Origin: Streptomyces sp. CB01635
Lineage (GTDB): Bacteria; Actinomycetota; Actinomycetes; Streptomycetales; Streptomycetaceae
Assembly (NCBI RefSeq): GCF_002803065.1
Contig: NZ_NNBL01000033.1
Location: 1 to 64,000 of the forward strand
Reading direction: 5' to 3'
Length of the DNA stretch: 64,000 bases
Shown here: positions 60,114-64,000 of the stretch, in pieces
Layout: every line of letters begins with the position of its first letter
Numbering within the stretch: the stretch's first letter is position 1
The notes under the pieces: model-generated
What the model saw: the letters and a program-made list of their open reading frames with translations, nothing else
Told to the model about the DNA's origin: nothing
Database searches by the model: none
Made by a program: the position numbers and the translations under genes

Positions 60114-61289
60114 CTACTGCCGCTCCGGCGCGGGGTGCGGCCTGGAATACGTACGTCCCTTCCAGGCCGCACCCCGCCCCCTGTAGTGCTGCACCGCGGA
60201 GTCGACCGTCATGAGGAGATACAGGAACGCGGTGCCAGGCAGCAGCGGCGCCAGCCACAGCGGCTGCGCGTAGTAGCGCAGCATCGGAGCGTACGTCGCG
60301 GTCATGAGCAGCCAGGCGAGCCCGCCGAGCAGCGCGGTGAGCCCATGTCCCGTGGCGAGTCCGGCGACGAGCGCGACCGGCGGCGCCAGGTAGACGAGCG
60401 CAAGGCCGGCCACGGTCCCGGCGAGGAGCAGCGGGTTGTGGCGCAGCTGGGCGTAGGCGCTGCGCGACACCATGCGCCACAGGTCGCCGAGCCGCGGGTA
60501 CGGGCGGACGCTGTCGACGCGGTCGGCGAGGCCCAGCCAGATGTGGCCCCCCGCGCCCTTCACCGCCCGCGCGAGCGCGACGTCGTCGATGACGGCGTGC
60601 CGGATCGAGTCGGGGATCGCGGCGCGTTCGGTGGCCCCGGCGCTCAGGAGCACGCAGCCGCCGGCCGCAGCCGCCGTGCGCGAGCCCTTCCGCGCGATCC
60701 AGCGGAACGGGTACAGCTGGGCGAAGAAGTACACGAAGGCCGGTACGACGAGCCGCTCCCACACGCTCTCCACGCGCAGCCGCGCCATCTGCGAGACGAG
60801 GTCGAAACCGCCCGTGCGGGCCGCCGCCACCAGCTCCCGCAGGCTCTCCGGCTCGTGCGCGATGTCCGCGTCGGTCAGGAGCAGATATTCGGGCTCACGC
60901 GCGCGTGCCAGGCCGATCCCGTGGCGCACCGCCCACAGCTTGCCGGTCCAGCCCGCCGGCGGTTCGCCCGGTGAGCCGACCGTGAGGGGCAGCCCGCCGT
61001 GCCGCACGGCCAGCTCCCTTGCCAGGGTTCCGGTGCCGTCCGTGCTGCCGTCGTCGATCAGGAAGACCTCGGCCCGCCCCGGATAGTCCTGCGCGAGGAG
61101 CGAGGGCAGGCTGTCCGGGAGGACCGCCGCCTCGTCGCGTGCGGGGACGACGACACACACCTTGGGCCACTCCGCCGGATCCGTACGCGGGGGCAGACGC
61201 AGGTTTGTGCGCCAGAAGAAGCCCTGCCCGGCCAGCAGCCACACCCACGCGGCCAGCGATGCTGCGGTGATCCACACAACGGCGTCCAT
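60114..61289 (-). CDS. Family 2 glycosyltransferase, HpnB-like (hopanoid-associated)
   Basis: A 391-residue membrane glycosyltransferase: an N-terminal helix, a GT-A domain (CVVVPARDEAAVLPDSLPSLL, FLIDDGSTDGT, LLLTDADIAHEP with DxD) and three or four C-terminal helices (about 290-370). The start MDAVVWITAASLAAWVWLLAGQGFFWRT matches HpnB proteins of hopanoid clusters. The rest of a hopanoid cluster is not in the window, so a related lipid acceptor is possible. It is divergent from the racemase-like gene, 58 bases apart. Confidence 0.85.
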   Translation of the reverse strand: MDAVVWITAASLAAWVWLLAGQGFFWRTNLRLPPRTDPAEWPKVCVVVPARDEAAVLPDSLPSLLAQDYPGRAEVFLIDDGSTDGTGTLARELAVRHGGLPLTVGSPGEPPAGWTGKLWAVRHGIGLARAREPEYLLLTDADIAHEPESLRELVAAARTGGFDLVSQMARLRVESVWERLVVPAFVYFFAQLYPFRWIARKGSRTAAAAGGCVLLSAGATERAAIPDSIRHAVIDDVALARAVKGAGGHIWLGLADRVDSVRPYPRLGDLWRMVSRSAYAQLRHNPLLLAGTVAGLALVYLAPPVALVAGLATGHGLTALLGGLAWLLMTATYAPMLRYYAQPLWLAPLLPGTAFLYLLMTVDSAVQHYRGRGAAWKGRTYSRPHPAPERQ

Positions 61290-61347
61290 CCGCCGCAGTC
61301 TGCCCCACCGCCCGCTCGCTGTGCGGGCCATCGTCTATGGTTTCCGG

Positions 61348-62136
61348 GTGAAGATCGCGCTCATGGACTCGGGAATCGGACTCATCGCGGCCGCTGCCGC
61401 GGTACGGCGCCTGCGGCCCGACGCCGGGCTCGTCCTCTCCTCCGACCCCGACGGGATGCCCTGGGGGCCGCGTAGCCCGCAGGGCATCACCGAGCGGGCC
61501 CTGGCCGTCGCCGAGGCCGCCGCGGAGCACCGCCCCGACGCGCTCATCGTCGCGTGCAACACCGCCTCGGTCCACGCCCTGCCGGCGCTGCGGGCCCGTC
61601 TCGAGCCCGGGATCCCCGTCATCGGGACGGTCCCCGCGATCAAGCCGGCCGCCGCCGGCGCCGGACCCGTAGCCATCTGGGCCACCCCCGCCACCACGGG
61701 AAGCCCCTACCAGCGGGGACTGATCCGGGACTTCGCGGACGGGGTGGAGGTCACCGAGGTGCCCTGCCCGGGGCTCGCCGACGCCGTGCAGCACGCGGAC
61801 GAGAGCGCCATCGACAGGACGATCGCTGCCGCCGCGGCGCTCACCCCGAACGATGTAAGGGCCGTCGTCCTGGGCTGCACCCATTACGAACTCGTGGCGG
61901 AACGCATCCGCGCCGCCGTCCAGCAGCCCGGCATGCCGCCGCTCGCCCTGCACGGCAGCGCAGGGGCCGTCGCCACGCAGGCGCTGCGCAGGATCGGTGC
62001 CGGGCCAGACGCCGGGACCGGTGCGCAGGGCGCCCTCACCGTCCTCCTCAGCGGCCGCACCTCCGCGCTGCCGCCCGCCGCACTCGCGTACGCGGAGGGC
62101 AGGCTGCTCCAGGCCGCCGTCAGCCACGCACAGTGA
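61348..62136 (+). CDS. Glutamate/aspartate racemase family protein
   Basis: A 262-residue MurI-like enzyme with the two-Cys active site: C70 in IVACNTAS and C177 in VLGCTHYE, and the substrate Asp-Ser in MDSGIG (6-11). The usual MurI GGL after DSGVG is altered to GIGLI, and the housekeeping murI is normally elsewhere, so it may racemise another acidic amino acid. TATGGT (61336-61341) 6 bases before the GTG suggests a leaderless transcript. There is no cell-wall cluster beside it. Confidence 0.82.
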   Translation: MKIALMDSGIGLIAAAAAVRRLRPDAGLVLSSDPDGMPWGPRSPQGITERALAVAEAAAEHRPDALIVACNTASVHALPALRARLEPGIPVIGTVPAIKPAAAGAGPVAIWATPATTGSPYQRGLIRDFADGVEVTEVPCPGLADAVQHADESAIDRTIAAAAALTPNDVRAVVLGCTHYELVAERIRAAVQQPGMPPLALHGSAGAVATQALRRIGAGPDAGTGAQGALTVLLSGRTSALPPAALAYAEGRLLQAAVSHAQ

Positions 62137-62241
62137 CGGCCGGGCCTGGATCTCGGGCACGACCCAGGCGCACCAGGGCTCTACGCAATCACTCTCCGCA
62201 GCCCAGTGCCTTCACTGCGGAACATGAGTAGTCTCGTTTTC

Positions 62242-62793
62242 ATGAGGCACCACTCCGGTAGTGAGCGGCGCGCGACCATCGCCCCCGAGGTCTGGACAGG
62301 CCGTGCACGTAATCGCGTGCAGTGGCTGGCAGCGCTGGGCGGCGCCGCGTGCCTGGCGCTCGGCATCGAGATCGCCGTGGCTTCCCAGTGGACTTCCGGG
62401 ATCGTCGCGCTGGTGATGTCGGTGGTCGGCTGCATCGCCGCGGGTCTCCTGATCCTGTTCGGCACCCTTGCCTTCGTCCATGTGGCCGTGAAGGTCGACA
62501 AGGACTACCTGGAAGTGCGGTGCGGCCACATAGGAGTCCCGCGCCGCCGCATCCTGCTCGCCCATGTGGTGGGAGCCGAGTTCGAACCCAGCGTCACGCC
62601 ACGGCAGTGGGGCGGCTGGGGCTACCGCTGGCGTCCCGAGCAGGGCACGGCCGTCATCGTCCGGCGTGGCGAGGGCGTCGTTCTGATCATGGTCGACGGC
62701 AGGAAGTTCACGGTGACCGTGGACAACGCCGAGTCCGCGGTGCGCGCCATTCACGCCAGGCTCAAGCCGACCTCGATGGGCCCCGCCGTCTGA
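62242..62793 (+). CDS. Small membrane protein with PH-like (bPH2) domain
   Basis: A 183-residue protein: two membrane helices (about 30-75), then a cytoplasmic domain (VHVAVKVDKDYLEVRCGHIGVPRRRILLAHVVGAEFEPSVTPRQWGGWGYRW) that resembles bacterial PH domains of actinobacterial DUF3093-like proteins. Function unknown. TAGTCT (62229-62234) 7 bases before ATG 62242 suggests leaderless expression. Confidence 0.75.
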   Translation: MRHHSGSERRATIAPEVWTGRARNRVQWLAALGGAACLALGIEIAVASQWTSGIVALVMSVVGCIAAGLLILFGTLAFVHVAVKVDKDYLEVRCGHIGVPRRRILLAHVVGAEFEPSVTPRQWGGWGYRWRPEQGTAVIVRRGEGVVLIMVDGRKFTVTVDNAESAVRAIHARLKPTSMGPAV

Positions 62794-62807
62794 CGGCACC
62801 CGCACCC

Positions 62808-63878
62808 TTACGCACGGCCGCTCCGGACACGCACCGGGGCGGCCGTGGTGCTGTCCGGGGGCTCGTCGCCCCAGGGTCTCGCCGTCGCCACCCCCGCGAG
62901 CAGGCCCGCGCCTGCGGTGACGGTCGTGAAGCTCAGGGCGTTGCCGAGCGTCGCCAGACCGGCGAGAGCGGTCAGGGCCGCGCCCGCCGTCAGGACCACC
63001 GGGGTGGAGCGCGCCGACCGCCACAGGACGTACAGGAGCCAGCAGAACACCGCGGCAAGGAGGCAGACGCCTACGAGTCCCTGTTCGGCGGCCTGCTGGA
63101 GCGGGGCGGAGTGGGGCTTGCCGTCGGGCAGCAGCGTCTCGCCGACCGTGGGGCTGAGCTCTGCGAAGCGGCCCGGGCCGCTGCCGAGGCCGGGATCGGA
63201 CTCGGCCAGGCGCAGCGCGTCCTGCCACAAAAGGATCCGGTGCTGCGTGAGCTGCCCCTCCAAGGAGGCGGTGAGCCCCGAGGGCAGTACGCCCTTCAGC
63301 AGAGCCAGCAAGAGTCCGGTCACCAGCCCGGTCATGACGCCGAGACCGGCGAGGCCGAGGCCCCTGTGGTGCCGCATCATGACCGAGGCGAGGGAGCACA
63401 GCAGCACGCCCGTGCACGCCGTGACACCGGCGATCGATCCGACGGCGGCGGCCGCCGCGACCGTGCCGCCGGCCAGCAGGAACAGGGCCGCACGCACGGG
63501 CAGGCGCCGCGCGGCCCAGGCCGCGCAGCACGCCCCGCCGGTGGAGAGCGCGAGGAGTGCGGCCGTCGCGCCGGTCCGGCCGAGCGGAGAACCCGTGTCG
63601 GGCGCGGGCACCGCATGCGGGGATGCGAGCGCGAGCCCGAGTCCCGCGAAAGCTGCCGCACAGGGCGCCGCCATGGGCAGCAGCGCGCCGGAGATCCGGC
63701 CGCACGCGTAGCCCGCCGCAACGGCCAGCACCGCGAGCAACACGCCCTCGGGCCTGCCCGCGCGGGCGGTCGCGGTGATCAGCGACCAGACGGCGCACGC
63801 CCCGAGCGCGACGATGCCCGCCGCGTCGGCGACATTGCGCCGCTCGTACTCCGCCGACGGACCGGCCGCCGACGACAT
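62808..63878 (-). CDS. O-antigen-ligase-like polytopic membrane protein
   Basis: A 356-residue protein with about ten membrane helices. One periplasmic loop carries WQDALRLAESDPGLGSGPGRFAEL and PHSAPLQQAAEQGLVG, the Wzy_C/WaaL-type signature whose His is thought to be catalytic in polymer transfer. It may transfer or polymerise a surface polysaccharide, and the HpnB-like glycosyltransferase upstream could belong with it. Start ATG 63878 is chosen for the GGGGACCACGGGG before it; the frame is open to 63971. Confidence 0.75.
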   Translation of the reverse strand: MSSAAGPSAEYERRNVADAAGIVALGACAVWSLITATARAGRPEGVLLAVLAVAAGYACGRISGALLPMAAPCAAAFAGLGLALASPHAVPAPDTGSPLGRTGATAALLALSTGGACCAAWAARRLPVRAALFLLAGGTVAAAAAVGSIAGVTACTGVLLCSLASVMMRHHRGLGLAGLGVMTGLVTGLLLALLKGVLPSGLTASLEGQLTQHRILLWQDALRLAESDPGLGSGPGRFAELSPTVGETLLPDGKPHSAPLQQAAEQGLVGVCLLAAVFCWLLYVLWRSARSTPVVLTAGAALTALAGLATLGNALSFTTVTAGAGLLAGVATARPWGDEPPDSTTAAPVRVRSGRA

Positions 63879-63969
63879 CCCCGTGGTCCCCACCACCCCG
63901 TCGCCCCCCGACTGTGACGGGCCCCGAGGGGCATGGCCGGATCCGGCCCGTCCTCGGGGACTCGGGCAC

Positions 63970-64000
63970 ACCGTAACGGCTGATGCACCGGTTTGTGCAT
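63970..64000 (-). promoter_or_regulatory. Possible promoter with ATGCAC/GTGCAT dyad before the ligase-like gene
   Basis: On the minus strand a -10-like TTACGGT lies at about 63976-63970, and ATGCAC (63983-63988) with GTGCAT (63995-64000) form 6-bp inverted arms at the -35 side. The window ends here, so the upstream part cannot be judged. Confidence 0.3.

Noticed and set aside
1-64000. tRNA, rRNA, prophage or secondary-metabolite gene cluster
   Set aside because: None was found by eye. The SRPBCC protein and the geranylgeranyl-reductase-like enzyme are isolated and not part of a biosynthetic cluster. A tRNA scan would be needed to exclude tRNAs fully.

Overview
The window looks like a stretch of Streptomyces (or very close actinomycete) chromosome. 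The base composition is very GC-rich with GC-biased third positions. Gene families typical of the group are present: a PASTA-less Ser/Thr kinase with a secreted sensor tail, a mycothiol-dependent maleylpyruvate isomerase family protein, an F420/DDN-type oxidoreductase, TerD, an HpnB-like glycosyltransferase, a DUF6643 protein, and a sugar ABC importer without its own ATPase. Many genes carry a -10-like hexamer 6-8 nt before the start codon, which suggests leaderless transcripts. I see no rRNA, tRNA, CRISPR array, prophage or polyketide/NRPS cluster.

Layout. 1-3338: the end of etfA, a DUF6986 protein behind an IclR/AllR-like inverted repeat, and a membrane Ser/Thr kinase. 3370-11051: an alpha-galactoside-type sugar locus (LacI regulator, ROK kinase, secreted GH27 alpha-galactosidase with NPCBM tail, lipoprotein SBP and two permeases). 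11066-17127: housekeeping and accessory genes (STAS protein, small protein, P-loop kinase-NUDIX fusion, metallo-beta-lactamase-fold hydrolase, M20 peptidase, geranylgeranyl-reductase-like FAD enzyme, DDN-type reductase). 17128-24402: regulator-rich part (TetR with a tandem operator array, NarL-type two-component system behind a 24-bp perfect palindrome, MarR/MFS pair, MPI-family enzyme, second MFS). 24595-27329: DeoR - SIS isomerase - class II aldolase amino-sugar/ketose-phosphate module. 27390-29993: AlkB-like dioxygenase, ROK repressor, conserved hypothetical. 29995-31552: an IS200/IS605-type element with intact tnpA and a 5'-truncated tnpB.

31575-41504 is the most interesting region. It is a divergent catabolic locus with PucR regulator, FdrA, DUF1116 and DUF2877 on one strand, and carbamate kinase, acetamidase/formamidase, cytosine-deaminase-like amidohydrolase and DUF1097 membrane protein on the other. 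FdrA-DUF1116-DUF2877 plus carbamate kinase match the E. coli genes assigned to oxamate carbamoyltransferase (AllFGH/AllK). Here they sit with two amide-bond hydrolases, suggesting a complete cyclic-ureide-to-ammonia route that could also consume the oxamate E. coli is thought to excrete.

41514-47412: TetR-DUF4865-phosphotriesterase module and a SHOCT-ABC-FtsX exporter operon. 47475-58552: RsbW-like ATPase, Cds1-like cysteine desulfhydrase with a structured leader, SRPBCC protein, DeoR regulator, a polytopic membrane protein with a GHSQG serine-hydrolase domain, a beta-helix/CbxX-AAA+ fusion that overlaps it tail to tail, an Rv1733c-type membrane protein, a MOSC protein and a Q-rich protein. 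58812-63878: TerD, HpnB-like glycosyltransferase, glutamate-racemase-like enzyme, a small membrane protein and an O-antigen-ligase-like membrane protein.
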